From Maribacter algarum (ex Zhang et al. 2020) (lineage in GTDB: Bacteria > Bacteroidota > Bacteroidia > Flavobacteriales > Flavobacteriaceae), in assembly GCF_005885635.1 (NCBI RefSeq), contig NZ_VATY01000002.1, forward strand, positions 372,001 to 436,000: a stretch of 64,000 bases of DNA, read 5' to 3'. The translations under genes were made by a program, and so were the position numbers. Below the pieces are notes generated by a model that had not been told where the DNA came from, made no database searches, and worked only from the letters and a program-made list of their open reading frames with translations. Below are positions 8,852 through 17,684 of this stretch, piece by piece. How positions within the stretch are numbered: position 1 is the stretch's first letter; each line of letters starts with the position of its first letter.

Positions 8852-10087
8852 TCACAACTCGTAAATCGCCAAACCACTTCTTAATTTTGGCTCGATAAAG
8901 GTGCTTTTTGGCGGCATAACCAATCCTGCATCGGCTATAGCCTTAATCTCAGAGATGGTTATCGGAACCAAGCCAAAACCAACAGCAAACTTGCCCTTAT
9001 CAATTTCGTCTTTCATTCTGATGATGTTGTGCTTGCCAGAACCATACTGAATGCGCTTATCTTTACGCAAATCATGAATTCCCAAAATAGGTTCAAGAAT
9101 TGTTTTAAAAAGTATTTGCGTATCTAGTTTGCTTAGAGCGTCCTTGAATTTGTATACTTTTTTACGAAGATATAAGGAGTAAAACTCGCCATCAAGATAC
9201 ATGCTGAAATGATGTTTTTTGCTGGGGTTATAGTCATTATCTCCTTGATTTTCAATCCGATAGAATTCATCTAAACGTATTAGAAATTCTTCTTTGCTTA
9301 ATCCGTTTAAATCTTTTACCATGCGATTGAATTCGTAAATGCGGATTTCAGATTCAGGAAGTAAATAACTCATAAAATAGTTATACGGCTCTTTTCCACT
9401 GTGAGTCGGATTCTTCTTTTCTGCGTTCTCAGCCAATAAATTGGAAGAGGCACTTCTGTGATGACCATCGGCAATATATAGCGAATCAATTTCTTTGAAG
9501 GCCTTTTGAATCTTGCCAATTATTTTCGAATCAGAAATGGTCCATAAGCGATGGGTGATTTTATCTCTGGTCGTAAACAGATACTCAGGCCCAGCCTGCA
9601 TTTCCTTTCTTAAAATTGCAGCAATGGTTTTATTATCAGCATAAGTCATCAAAACCGGTTCTGCATTGAATTTTACTGTTTCCAAATAGTTTGCAAAAAG
9701 CTTCTCTCTGTGTTGTAAAGTATCTTCATGTTTCTTTATTTGGTTGTGGCGATATTCTTGAACACTAGTGCCGCAGAAAAGACCTGTAAAAGTGGCACTA
9801 CCTTTTTGCATCTGATAGAGGTAGAGTGAATCTTTATCATCCTTGAGAAAAACAGAATCTTCTAAAAACTCTAGATAGCGATTATGGACTAATTTGAAAC
9901 GTTCTTGCCCCGAAACGTTTTTAGCGTATTTATACCCCGGATTGATAATGTGTAAAAATGAAAAGGGATTGAAATCGAGCACCGCATTTAATTCTCTTCG
10001 CGAATATTCTTGATACGAACGGGAAGCTACAAAACTTACTTTGTCTTTTACTGGTCTTATGGCTTGGAATGGTTTGATTATCGCCAT
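8852..10087 (-). CDS. DUF1015 family protein
   Basis: A 411-residue protein with the conserved IKPFQAIRP start, the IADGHHRSAS block near the middle and the MPPKSTFIEPKLRSGL end that mark the DUF1015 family. These are cytoplasmic proteins of unknown function, often near serine biosynthesis or redox genes. The ATG directly abuts the stop of the upstream 3-hydroxyacyl-CoA dehydrogenase gene, so the two are one transcription unit. Confidence 0.88.
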   Translation of the reverse strand: MAIIKPFQAIRPVKDKVSFVASRSYQEYSRRELNAVLDFNPFSFLHIINPGYKYAKNVSGQERFKLVHNRYLEFLEDSVFLKDDKDSLYLYQMQKGSATFTGLFCGTSVQEYRHNQIKKHEDTLQHREKLFANYLETVKFNAEPVLMTYADNKTIAAILRKEMQAGPEYLFTTRDKITHRLWTISDSKIIGKIQKAFKEIDSLYIADGHHRSASSNLLAENAEKKNPTHSGKEPYNYFMSYLLPESEIRIYEFNRMVKDLNGLSKEEFLIRLDEFYRIENQGDNDYNPSKKHHFSMYLDGEFYSLYLRKKVYKFKDALSKLDTQILFKTILEPILGIHDLRKDKRIQYGSGKHNIIRMKDEIDKGKFAVGFGLVPITISEIKAIADAGLVMPPKSTFIEPKLRSGLAIYEL

Positions 10088-10975
10088 TTACCTAAATTGT
10101 TTTGATACTGTTTCTGCTCTTCGTGATTCTGAATAGTCATAGAACCCTTCTCCTGATTTCACTCCGAATTTCCCAGCCATAACCATATTTACTAGTAGCG
10201 GACAAGGAGCATACTTCGGATTCTTGAATCCGTCATACATCACATTTAGAATAGACAAGCAAACGTCAAGTCCTATAAAGTCTGCTAATTGCAAGGGTCC
10301 CATCGGATGTGCCATACCCAGTTTCATCACCGTATCGATTTCTTGAACCCCAGCAACGCCGTTATACAAAGTTTCAATGGCTTCATTAATCATTGGCATT
10401 AAAATTCGATTTGCCACAAAGCCTGGATAATCATTTACCTCGGTCGGTGTTTTGCCTAATTTTGAGGAAAGTTCCATGATGATGTTTGTCGTTTCATCAG
10501 AAGTACTATACCCTCTAATGATTTCAACCAACTTCATAATCGGCACCGGATTCATAAAGTGCATTCCGATAATCTTTTCAGGTCGACTAGTTACCGCAGC
10601 GATTTGAGTAATTGAAATTGAAGAAGTATTCGTTGCCAAAATTGTTTTGTCAGCACAAATTTCATCCAACTCCTTGAAAATTTTAAGTTTTAAATCTAGA
10701 TTTTCTGTAGCAGCTTCTACTACCAAATCAACATCGGACACCCCTTTCGATAAGGAATTAAAAGTGCTGATATTATTCAAAGTTCCTTCCTTATCACTCT
10801 CGGAGATTCGTTCTTTGGCCACCATGCGGTCTAAGTTCTTACCTATAGTTGCCATGCCTTTATCCAATGAGGCTTGCGATATATCAATTAATTTTACTTG
10901 GTATCCATTTTGGGCAAAAACATGGGCTATTCCGTTCCCCATAGTTCCTGCACCGATAACTGCTATATTCTTCAT
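10088..10975 (-). CDS. 3-hydroxybutyryl-CoA dehydrogenase family protein
   Basis: Oxidises 3-hydroxyacyl-CoA (probably short-chain) to the 3-keto form with NAD(P). The Rossmann motif GAGTMGNG starts at residue 8. The family segments NTSSISITQIAA, GMHFMNPVPIMKLVEII and DYPGFVANRILMP are all present. The 295-residue length fits the stand-alone Hbd/PaaH type rather than the fused FadB type. Substrate chain length cannot be told. It is directly followed by the DUF1015 gene. Confidence 0.92.
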   Translation of the reverse strand: MKNIAVIGAGTMGNGIAHVFAQNGYQVKLIDISQASLDKGMATIGKNLDRMVAKERISESDKEGTLNNISTFNSLSKGVSDVDLVVEAATENLDLKLKIFKELDEICADKTILATNTSSISITQIAAVTSRPEKIIGMHFMNPVPIMKLVEIIRGYSTSDETTNIIMELSSKLGKTPTEVNDYPGFVANRILMPMINEAIETLYNGVAGVQEIDTVMKLGMAHPMGPLQLADFIGLDVCLSILNVMYDGFKNPKYAPCPLLVNMVMAGKFGVKSGEGFYDYSESRRAETVSKQFR

Positions 10976-10988
10976 GTATAATTACTTT

Positions 10989-11021
10989 TATTGTCATTCC
11001 CGAGAAAACGGGAATTCTTTT
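10989..11021 (+). repeat. Short hairpin repeat, family B, copy 1
   Basis: TATTGTCATTCCC, a short loop, then GGGAATTCTTTT forms a hairpin (ATTCCCG / CGGGAAT). A near-identical sequence lies in the opposite orientation at 14190-14222. This copy abuts the longer repeat that starts at 11018. Confidence 0.7.
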
Positions 11022-11120
11022 ACTCGATAATCGAGATTTAAAATGCTCCGACGCCTGCATCGAAATCAATGTTGATTTTCCTTTTGATGCCTCATGGGCT
11101 TGCCCTGAGATTATTTACTC
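11018..11120 (+). repeat. Interspersed multi-hairpin repeat, family A, copy 1
   Basis: Begins TTTACTCGATAATCGAG and ends TGAGATTATTTACTC. Between them lie hairpins AAATCAATGTTGATTT and CCTCATGGGCTTGCCC. The same series recurs at 12105, 32459 and 50256, always in + orientation. This copy lacks the GC-rich insert found in copies 3 and 4. It lies between the oxidoreductase gene end (11129) and the dehydrogenase gene start (10975). Confidence 0.85.
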
Positions 11121-11128
11121 AAACTAAC

Positions 11129-12094
11129 CTATTTTTCAAAACAATCAATAATCTGCAAAGCTACTTTCAAAGCTTGCGTACCTTGCTTTAAACTAACCAC
11201 AGGAACTAAGTCATTTTCAATAGCATTTGCGAAGGTTTCCAACTCATCAGTGATAGCGTTGTTCGTTTCGATATCAGGGTTTTCAAAATAGATTTGCTTT
11301 TTAACGCCCTCTGCGTTCTGTAGAATCATATCAAAGTCACCGGGATTTTCTGGCGCATCTTTCATCTTTACAACTTCTACTTTCTTTTCTAAAAAGTCCA
11401 CCGAGATATAGGCATCTTTTTGAAAAAAGCGCGATTTACGCATGTTTTTCAAGGAAATTCGACTCGCCGTTAAATTAGCAACACAGCCACTCTCAAACTC
11501 AATTCTGGCATTGGCAATATCTGGGGAATTGCTAATTACAGAAACCCCGCTTGCATTAATATTTTTCACTTCAGAATTTACAACACTCAAAATGGCATCA
11601 ATGTCGTGAATCATCAAATCTAAAACCACAGGAACATCAGTGCCACGGGGATTGAACTCTGCCAGCCGATGTGTCTCAATAAACATCGGGTTTTCGATTT
11701 TGTCTTTTACTGCGGTAAATGCAGGATTGAATCGCTCTACATGACCAACTTGACCTTTTACGTTGAATTCTTTCTCAAGATAAAGTAGCTTTTCAGCTTC
11801 CTCTAACGTATTGGTAATGGGCTTTTCGATGAAAATATGTCTTCCTTTTTCAATCGCTTTTTTAGCACAGTCAAAATGGGAAAGAGTAGGGGTGACGATA
11901 TCAACCACATCCACAGCATCAATAAGTGTATTGATATTCTCAAAATAAGAATACCCAAACTCTTCAGATACTTTTTTGGCATTAATGGCATCAGGGTCGT
12001 AAAAACCAATCAATTGATATTTTTCCGATTCGTTGAGAAGACGTAAATGGATTTTTCCTAAATGTCCAGCTCCCAAAACACCAACTTTGAGCAT
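11129..12094 (-). CDS. Gfo/Idh/MocA family oxidoreductase
   Basis: An NAD(P)-dependent sugar or inositol-type dehydrogenase, 321 residues. The Rossmann motif GAGHLG lies at residues 8-13 and the family's EKPITNT block with the catalytic-region Lys is at about residue 94. There is no signal peptide, so it acts in the cytoplasm. The substrate cannot be told. It is flanked on both sides by copies of interspersed repeat family A. Confidence 0.88.
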   Translation of the reverse strand: MLKVGVLGAGHLGKIHLRLLNESEKYQLIGFYDPDAINAKKVSEEFGYSYFENINTLIDAVDVVDIVTPTLSHFDCAKKAIEKGRHIFIEKPITNTLEEAEKLLYLEKEFNVKGQVGHVERFNPAFTAVKDKIENPMFIETHRLAEFNPRGTDVPVVLDLMIHDIDAILSVVNSEVKNINASGVSVISNSPDIANARIEFESGCVANLTASRISLKNMRKSRFFQKDAYISVDFLEKKVEVVKMKDAPENPGDFDMILQNAEGVKKQIYFENPDIETNNAITDELETFANAIENDLVPVVSLKQGTQALKVALQIIDCFEK

Positions 12095-12104
12095 AGGTTG
12101 AATT

Positions 12105-12205
12105 TTTACTCGATAATCGAGATTAAAATGCTCCGAGGCTTGCCTCGAAACGATACGTTATTTTTTTTCGAATACCTCATAGGCTTGCCTCAAGGTAATT
12201 TGCTT
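12105..12205 (+). repeat. Interspersed multi-hairpin repeat, family A, copy 2
   Basis: The head TTTACTCGATAATCGAG matches copy 1. The hairpin CGAGGCTTGCCTCG is perfect here but mismatched in copies 1 and 4, and the last hairpin reads AGGCTTGCCT instead of GGGCTTGCCC, which keeps the pairing. The middle part is diverged. It lies just upstream of the oxidoreductase gene's start. Confidence 0.8.
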
Positions 12206-12312
12206 CAAAAATAGGGAGATTTGTTCAATTATGTTCCTGTGAATTCGAATAAGCAAAGGAAATAATTCGGAATATTATCCGTAAGATTGTTGAAACATAA
12301 TACTTTAGAAAT

Positions 12313-12819
12313 ATGCGTAAGTTCAGTCTATACATTTTGGTGTTTTCAGTCGCTTTTGTTTCCGCTCAAGATGCACAATCGATACAAAAAGAAATCAATC
12401 AAACGCTTTGGAAACCCTTCAAAGCAGCCTTTGAAAATATAGACGGACCAGCATTGAATGCCCTATATGGAAAGCAAGTTTTGCGAGTAACTCCAAATGG
12501 AATAGATACTGAAAACAAATTCAAGGAAGCTAACTTAAAACGCTTTGAGGATAACAAGAATAGTCAAACCAGTATTCAATTGGACTTTTGGTTTGATAGC
12601 CGGCATACCAATTCCGATACCTCTTATGAGGTCGGATTCTATAAGATGCAATTAACGAACTCAGAAGGAGAAAATACTATTTATGGGCAGTTTCATATTG
12701 TTTTGAAAAAGATGGATGGTGTATGGAAAATCACCCAAGATTGGGATACTACGACGATAAACGGAAATGCAATCACCCCACGAGATTTTGAAAAGCAAGC
12801 CCCAATTCAATTTGAATGA
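12313..12819 (+). CDS. Secreted NTF2-like (SnoaL/DUF4440-type) protein
   Basis: A 168-residue protein with a cleavable signal peptide (MRKFSLYILVFSVAFVSAQ). The rest has the cone-fold pattern: a helix with FENIDGPALNALY, a mid region, and a final strand pair around GVWKITQDWDTTT. It is similar in design to the protein at 58779-59234. It may bind a small ligand in the periplasm; no catalytic residues can be assigned. Monocistronic by position. Confidence 0.65.
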   Translation: MRKFSLYILVFSVAFVSAQDAQSIQKEINQTLWKPFKAAFENIDGPALNALYGKQVLRVTPNGIDTENKFKEANLKRFEDNKNSQTSIQLDFWFDSRHTNSDTSYEVGFYKMQLTNSEGENTIYGQFHIVLKKMDGVWKITQDWDTTTINGNAITPRDFEKQAPIQFE

Positions 12820-12923
12820 AACAGTTCCTGAAGGATACTTTAAATTTCCAGTGAGGCTTGGTACATTTTTAATGGCGATTATCAGCTAAACTTTTTTAAC
12901 TTCGTGACACCAAAATCAAACCC

Positions 12924-13565
12924 TTGAAAGATACCCTCAAACATCGCGGAATGCGAAATAAACTGGCTAATGTGCTGATAGGCAAAGGCATTACGAACAC
13001 CAAAGTTTTAGATGCGATTCGAATTATTCCAAGACACTTGTTTATGGATAGTAGTTTTGAAGTACATGCGTATCAGGACAAGGCTTTCCCCATCGGAGCC
13101 GACCAAACAATTTCTCAGCCTTATACAGTGGCTTTTCAAACGGAACTTTTAGAATTAAAACCCAACCACAAAATCTTAGAAATTGGTACGGGTAGTGGCT
13201 ACCAAACCGCTGTTTTGTTGCAGTTAAAGGCGAAAGTATTTTCCATTGAAAGACAGCGAGAACTTTTTAAAAAAACAAACCTATTTTTTAAGAAATTGGG
13301 GTATCGCCCCAAAAAAGTCATTTTTGGTGATGGGTATAAAGGCTTGCCTGAAGAGGCTCCATTTGATGGAATAATAGTCACTGCGGGTGCTCCAGAAGTC
13401 CCGAAACCTTTGATGTCGCAATTAAAAGTTGGTGGAAGGTTAGTAATTCCCGTAGGGGTTGATGAACAGATTATGACTTTATTTGTTCGTAAATCCGCCA
13501 CTGAATTTGAGAAGAAAGAATTCGGTTCTTTTCGATTTGTTCCTTTGTTGGAGAATAAAAATTGA
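12924..13565 (+). CDS. pcm: Protein-L-isoaspartate O-methyltransferase
   Basis: Methylates isoaspartyl residues in damaged proteins with S-adenosylmethionine. SAM motif I EIGTGSGYQTAV is at about residues 83-94, and the family blocks PRHLFMDS and ADQTISQPYTVAF are intact. The TTG at 12924 is chosen because the preceding nine residues (KDTLKHRG) look like the usual N terminus; the first ATG (12951) would remove them. Length 213 is normal. Confidence 0.92.
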   Translation: MKDTLKHRGMRNKLANVLIGKGITNTKVLDAIRIIPRHLFMDSSFEVHAYQDKAFPIGADQTISQPYTVAFQTELLELKPNHKILEIGTGSGYQTAVLLQLKAKVFSIERQRELFKKTNLFFKKLGYRPKKVIFGDGYKGLPEEAPFDGIIVTAGAPEVPKPLMSQLKVGGRLVIPVGVDEQIMTLFVRKSATEFEKKEFGSFRFVPLLENKN

Positions 13566-13658
13566 ATCGTGTTTACGCCTAAACCTCCTAAAGCGGACTT
13601 CTTTTCTAGACAACTTATGGAGGTATTGTTTGGCATCCCTCTTGAGACCTAGGAGAAG

Positions 13659-14123
13659 CTAGTTATTAAACCCCTTTTTAATACGAGCCAAATCTCTTTT
13701 GTTGTCACGGTCTTTCATCACCTCGCGTTTGTCGTAGAGTTTTTTTCCTTTTGCCAAAGCGATATTGATTTTGGCTAAACCTCTTTCATTTAGAAATAGA
13801 TTCAAAGGAACTATAGTCAGACCTGATTGATTGACCTCTTTCTGTAATTTTTTTAATTCACGTTTGTTCAGCAGTAATTTTCGTTGTGCCTTAGGTAAAT
13901 GGTTGTAGTGCGAACCATGAGAGTATTGGTCAATATTCATATTGATAATAAAAAGTTCACCACGGTCACTGAATTCACAGAAGCTTTCTGAAATAGAAGC
14001 TTTACTCTCGCGAATTGATTTGATTTCAGTCCCGCCCAAAACAATGCCAGCTGTATACTTGTCAAGCAACTCATACTCAAAGCGGGCTTTTCTGTTTTTA
14101 ATATTGACGTTTTTCTGAATCAT
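13659..14123 (-). CDS. smpB: SsrA-binding protein
   Basis: Partner of tmRNA in trans-translation. The 154-residue protein shows the signature KYTAGIVLGGTEIKSIR, the NPLN-equivalent region, KLYDKREVMKDRD and a basic tail ending RDLARIKKG. The tmRNA gene is not in this window. It converges with pcm and is divergent from the lipoprotein gene at 14235. Confidence 0.95.
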   Translation of the reverse strand: MIQKNVNIKNRKARFEYELLDKYTAGIVLGGTEIKSIRESKASISESFCEFSDRGELFIINMNIDQYSHGSHYNHLPKAQRKLLLNKRELKKLQKEVNQSGLTIVPLNLFLNERGLAKINIALAKGKKLYDKREVMKDRDNKRDLARIKKGFNN

Positions 14124-14189
14124 AAGACAAAAATAGGTTTTTTAACTTCTATCTTTTGTAAGATTGTGTCACTTTTGCGTACTCATACT

Positions 14190-14222
14190 AAAAAGATTCC
14201 CTTCTTTAAGGGAATGACAATA
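14190..14222 (-). repeat. Short hairpin repeat, family B, copy 2
   Basis: On the - strand this reads TATTGTCATTCCC, short loop, GGGAATCTTTTT, matching the copy at 10989-11021 nearly base for base outside the loop. It lies just upstream of the lipoprotein start at 14235 and explains the apparent in-frame N-terminal extension there. Confidence 0.65.
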
Positions 14223-14234
14223 AATAGATTACTT

Positions 14235-14990
14235 ATGAGCAAAATCGTATTCCTATTAGCGGTGATTGTAACTTTTTCTTGTAAAGATAAAGTTGAGCCG
14301 AAATTATCTGCTCAAGATATTGTGGATAAGAGTATTGAAGCTAGTGGTGGGGTTGCGCGGTATGAAAAGAGTACAATCGCTTTCAATTTCAGGGATAAGG
14401 ATTATATATCAGAGATGAAGGGAAAACGAAAGATTTTGAAAAGAATTCAAAAGAACGATACGATTGATTTGCTGGATATTCTTTCCCCTGAGGGATTTGA
14501 AAGATTCGATAATGACAGATTAGTTTCGTTACATGATTCGTTGTCAACTAAATATGGAAATTCTGTTAACTCAGTACATTACTTTTCAAAGCTCCCTTAT
14601 GGATTGAATGACCCTGCTGTACAAAAGGAATTATTAGGAGAAACTAAAGTAAAAGGGAAGCAGTACTACAAGGTAAAAGTTACTTTTAATCAAGTTGGTG
14701 GCGGAGATGATTTTGATGATACCTATGTATACTTTTTCAATAAAAGTACTTTTAAGCCGGACTATCTTGCCTATGATTTTCATGTAAATGGCGGTGGAAT
14801 GCGTTTTCGAGAAGCCTATAACGAAAGATATGTGAACGGAATTCGATTCGTAGACTACAATAATATGAAACCTATTGACGAAGGTACATCCGTCTTACAG
14901 GTGGATAGTCTATTCAATATGAACAGATTAAAATTGCTTTCGAAAATTGAACTAAAAGATGTAAAAGTTAGTCAGGGCAGTTACAACTAA
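14235..14990 (+). CDS. Outer-surface or periplasmic lipoprotein (DUF6503-like)
   Basis: A 251-residue lipoprotein. The leader MSKIVFLLAVIVTFSCKDK has a hydrophobic core and a lipobox Cys. The body has the pattern KSIEASGGVARYEKS followed by many beta strands, typical of a flavobacterial family of unknown function that I tentatively equate with DUF6503. An upstream in-frame start at 14166 is rejected because that stretch is repeat sequence. Its 3' end overlaps the convergent phosphatase gene by 23 bases. Confidence 0.7.
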   Translation: MSKIVFLLAVIVTFSCKDKVEPKLSAQDIVDKSIEASGGVARYEKSTIAFNFRDKDYISEMKGKRKILKRIQKNDTIDLLDILSPEGFERFDNDRLVSLHDSLSTKYGNSVNSVHYFSKLPYGLNDPAVQKELLGETKVKGKQYYKVKVTFNQVGGGDDFDDTYVYFFNKSTFKPDYLAYDFHVNGGGMRFREAYNERYVNGIRFVDYNNMKPIDEGTSVLQVDSLFNMNRLKLLSKIELKDVKVSQGSYN

Positions 14991-15516
14991 TGTGTAATCG
15001 CTGTGAAATTACAGCACCATTCGCTAGCTGAACAACAAAAAGACTTCCATTATCATCATCATCCATAGCAGGGTATTTTTCCTCACCAATCATATTGTTG
15101 ACGAAATCCGGAGTCGTATTACTATGCCCTACTACTAGAACTGTACGGTTTAAATTTTCAACTTTAAATTGTTCAAAATCAATAATTCTAGGGTCATAAT
15201 ATTCTACATCAACATCCTGTTTTACCGATGTTGGAGCTGCAGTCATAGAAGTTCTGTTATAGTCAGTGCTGTAAATTGCATCTAGCTCAACATCCTTTAA
15301 AATTTCAGCCCAGTGCATAGCTCTGCCTAAACCTCTTTGGGTCAATTCGGGGTCAGAGTTTTCTGAATTACTCCTGTCTTTCTCAGCATGTCGAATAAAA
15401 TAGAAAGTTGAAACTCCGGTGTCAACCGGTTCAGCAACGATTACTTTAGGGTCTTCCTTGCATCCTACAATACTCAATAGGAAAAGAGAAATTAATACTA
15501 CTTTTAGCTGTCTCAT
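14968..15516 (-). CDS. Histidine phosphatase family lipoprotein
   Basis: A 182-residue member of the phosphoglycerate mutase-like superfamily. The catalytic RHAE motif is at R42-H43-A44-E45 and the second catalytic His is H131 in VVGHSNT. The leader ending LLSIVGCKED is a lipoprotein signal, so the enzyme is extracytoplasmic, unlike SixA. Substrate unknown. The 3' end overlaps the convergent lipoprotein gene. Confidence 0.85.
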   Translation of the reverse strand: MRQLKVVLISLFLLSIVGCKEDPKVIVAEPVDTGVSTFYFIRHAEKDRSNSENSDPELTQRGLGRAMHWAEILKDVELDAIYSTDYNRTSMTAAPTSVKQDVDVEYYDPRIIDFEQFKVENLNRTVLVVGHSNTTPDFVNNMIGEEKYPAMDDDDNGSLFVVQLANGAVISQRLHISCNCPD

Positions 15517-15612
15517 AATTAGTTGGTCGAATTGTTGAAAACTTTTCTTCTATTTTAACTAAAATTACCGGAAAATAGTATGTAGAACAAGTGGTTTTTT
15601 GTTTTTTTGCAT

Positions 15613-17607
15613 ATGTTCAAACCAGCTGTTCTAGTAGCAATTTTTTTATTTTTTTTTCTAGGTCAAGCACAGGAAGTTTCACTTCCAGCTGATTTGAGAC
15701 AACATGCGTTAACTCAATATAATGCCAGCCTATTTAATCCAGCGTTTTCACTGGATAGGAATAACCCCCAATCCGTAGCTTTTTGGACTAGATGGCAATG
15801 GCAAGATGTGGATACTGATCCTACAACCCTGTTTCTAAACTACTCGAGAAGTCTGAATAAAAATTCAGTAGCAGGCATTGGTTTTTTTCAGCACAATACA
15901 GGAATCTATTTTAATACTGGTGGCGCTCTTAATTATGCTTATCAAATTGAATTTAATCGATTGATTAAACTTTCTGTTGGAGCCAATGTTTTCGGATTTC
16001 AACAGCAAATTGCAGATACCCGTTTTCCTGTAACCCCCATACCTGGCATTCCTCAGTCAATTCCTACCGACGATTTTATTCTACAAGTTGCGCCTGGGTT
16101 TAATATACAGGTGGAGAATTTTTCGCTGAGCCTGGCTTCAGAAAACTTATTCGACTATAATTTTACTGATAATGCTGCAAATACCGCTCCCTCGGATAAG
16201 ATTTTTATGGGAATGGCATCCTATGATTTCCCGGTAATGGCTTCTGATTCTACGGCATATATCCGTCCCTCTATTTATTTGAGAACAATTCCTGAACAGG
16301 AAAATCAAATAGGACTAAATGCTTTATTTAGCACCCAAAAGTTTTGGATACAATCAGGTTACAATAATTTCTACGGAATTTCGGTAGGTGCTGGAGGAAC
16401 TTTTTTCAATCGGTTTTCTTTAGGAGCTTTGGTCGAGTTTGGAACAAGTGCATCGCTAAATTCCAAGGACCCATCCTTTGAAATTATAGCTTCCTATTAT
16501 CTCGGGAAACCGGATACAAGAAGACCAGTTGTAGCGAGTGGAATACTAGACGATACTGAACAAGTAGTATTAATAGGAGAGGACCTCACCAACGAGGAAA
16601 TTCAAGAGGAGCTCGAAAAGGCGGAAAAAATGGCTAATCCAGATGAGGAAGAGACGGATGAACTAGAGGAGATACATGAAGAGAAGACGGAAGAGGTAAT
16701 AGAAGTAAATCCAACAGAAGAAATCATTGATGAAACAAATGCCAAAGTCGATAAGAAAGAAATCCGTAGGCTAGCTGCGGAACAAAAGGCACTAGAGAAG
16801 CAACAGCGCAAAGACTCAATTGCTGAGGTCAAGAAAGAAAAAGAAGCTTTGGACCTACTTAAAAAGCAGGAAGAAGAACAAGCAAAAAAAGATGCTGAGG
16901 AAGCTAAAAAAGCCAAAGAACTTGAGGCTGAAGAGGCTAAAAAAGCAGCCGAACTTGCTCGAGCGGAAAAGCTAAAAGAACAGCAACGCCAAGAAGAACT
17001 TAAGAAAAAGAGAGACGAAGAGACATCAGCCGAAGCTCAAAGAATCGAACAACAAAGAAGATTAGACTCAATTAGTGACGTTAGAAAAGCAGTAGCAATT
17101 GCAGCTGAGCTTAAGTTGAAAGAGCAACAACAACTGGATTCTATAAATGAAGCTAAAAGGGCTGAAGCAATTGTTGAAGCAACAAAGTTAAGAGAAAAGC
17201 AACGTTTAGATTCTATAACAAGAGCTAATGAAGCAGAGGAGCTAGCCATCAAGAAGGCGGCAGAAGAGGCCGCGGTTAGGGCGGAAGCAGCTAAACAGAT
17301 TGAGACTGAAGTTGTCAAACCGCGGGCAGGTGAAAAATATGAAGAAGTCGCTAATGAAGACGGCTTAGAACCTGGCTACTATTTAATAGCCAACGTATTT
17401 GGAACGAAAAAGTATTTTGATGCTTTTATGGCAGACTTGAGAAGAAAGGGGCTTCAACCAAAGTCATTCTTTAGAAGTTTAAATAAGTATAATTACGCGT
17501 ACCTCGAACGTTATGATACGATAAGCGCGGCAAGACAAGGAAGAGATAGTAAGTTCAATGGTCAGTATGGTGGTAAAACATGGATCTTCCGAGTAGTTGG
17601 AAAGTAA
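15613..17607 (+). CDS. PorP/SprF-family membrane protein with coiled coil and SPOR-like end
   Basis: A 664-residue three-part protein. After a signal peptide (ending GQAQ), about residues 20-300 match the PorP/SprF beta-barrel family linked to type IX secretion (LFNPAFSLDRNNPQSVAFW). Residues about 325-575 are a charged Lys/Glu/Ala coiled coil with repeated (Q)RLDSI units. The last 75 residues (GYYLIANVFGTKKYFDAF to WIFRVVGK) resemble a peptidoglycan-binding SPOR-type fold. The protein may tether an outer-membrane barrel to peptidoglycan. The ATG at 15613 is preferred over TTG at 15607. A terminator follows. Confidence 0.82.
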   Translation: MFKPAVLVAIFLFFFLGQAQEVSLPADLRQHALTQYNASLFNPAFSLDRNNPQSVAFWTRWQWQDVDTDPTTLFLNYSRSLNKNSVAGIGFFQHNTGIYFNTGGALNYAYQIEFNRLIKLSVGANVFGFQQQIADTRFPVTPIPGIPQSIPTDDFILQVAPGFNIQVENFSLSLASENLFDYNFTDNAANTAPSDKIFMGMASYDFPVMASDSTAYIRPSIYLRTIPEQENQIGLNALFSTQKFWIQSGYNNFYGISVGAGGTFFNRFSLGALVEFGTSASLNSKDPSFEIIASYYLGKPDTRRPVVASGILDDTEQVVLIGEDLTNEEIQEELEKAEKMANPDEEETDELEEIHEEKTEEVIEVNPTEEIIDETNAKVDKKEIRRLAAEQKALEKQQRKDSIAEVKKEKEALDLLKKQEEEQAKKDAEEAKKAKELEAEEAKKAAELARAEKLKEQQRQEELKKKRDEETSAEAQRIEQQRRLDSISDVRKAVAIAAELKLKEQQQLDSINEAKRAEAIVEATKLREKQRLDSITRANEAEELAIKKAAEEAAVRAEAAKQIETEVVKPRAGEKYEEVANEDGLEPGYYLIANVFGTKKYFDAFMADLRRKGLQPKSFFRSLNKYNYAYLERYDTISAARQGRDSKFNGQYGGKTWIFRVVGK

Positions 17608-17636
17608 ATTTGCTACTGCAAGCGAATTGAAAAAGA

Positions 17637-17665
17637 AGAGGTTCTATTTAGAGCCTCTTTTTTTA
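17637..17665 (+). terminator. Terminator after the PorP/SprF-like gene
   Basis: Stem AGAGGTTCT (17637-17645) with AGAGCCTCT (17650-17658), one G-U pair, loop ATTT, then seven T. Confidence 0.85.
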
Positions 17666-17684
17666 TATCACATAGTTTGAAAGA

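Noticed and set aside
14166-14234. N-terminal extension of the lipoprotein gene
   Set aside because: It is made of repeat family B sequence, and the signal peptide starts at 14235.
16780-17330. Apparent tandem repeat in the PorP/SprF-like gene
   Set aside because: It is a coiled-coil coding bias (Lys/Glu/Ala, QRLDSI units), not a DNA tandem array.
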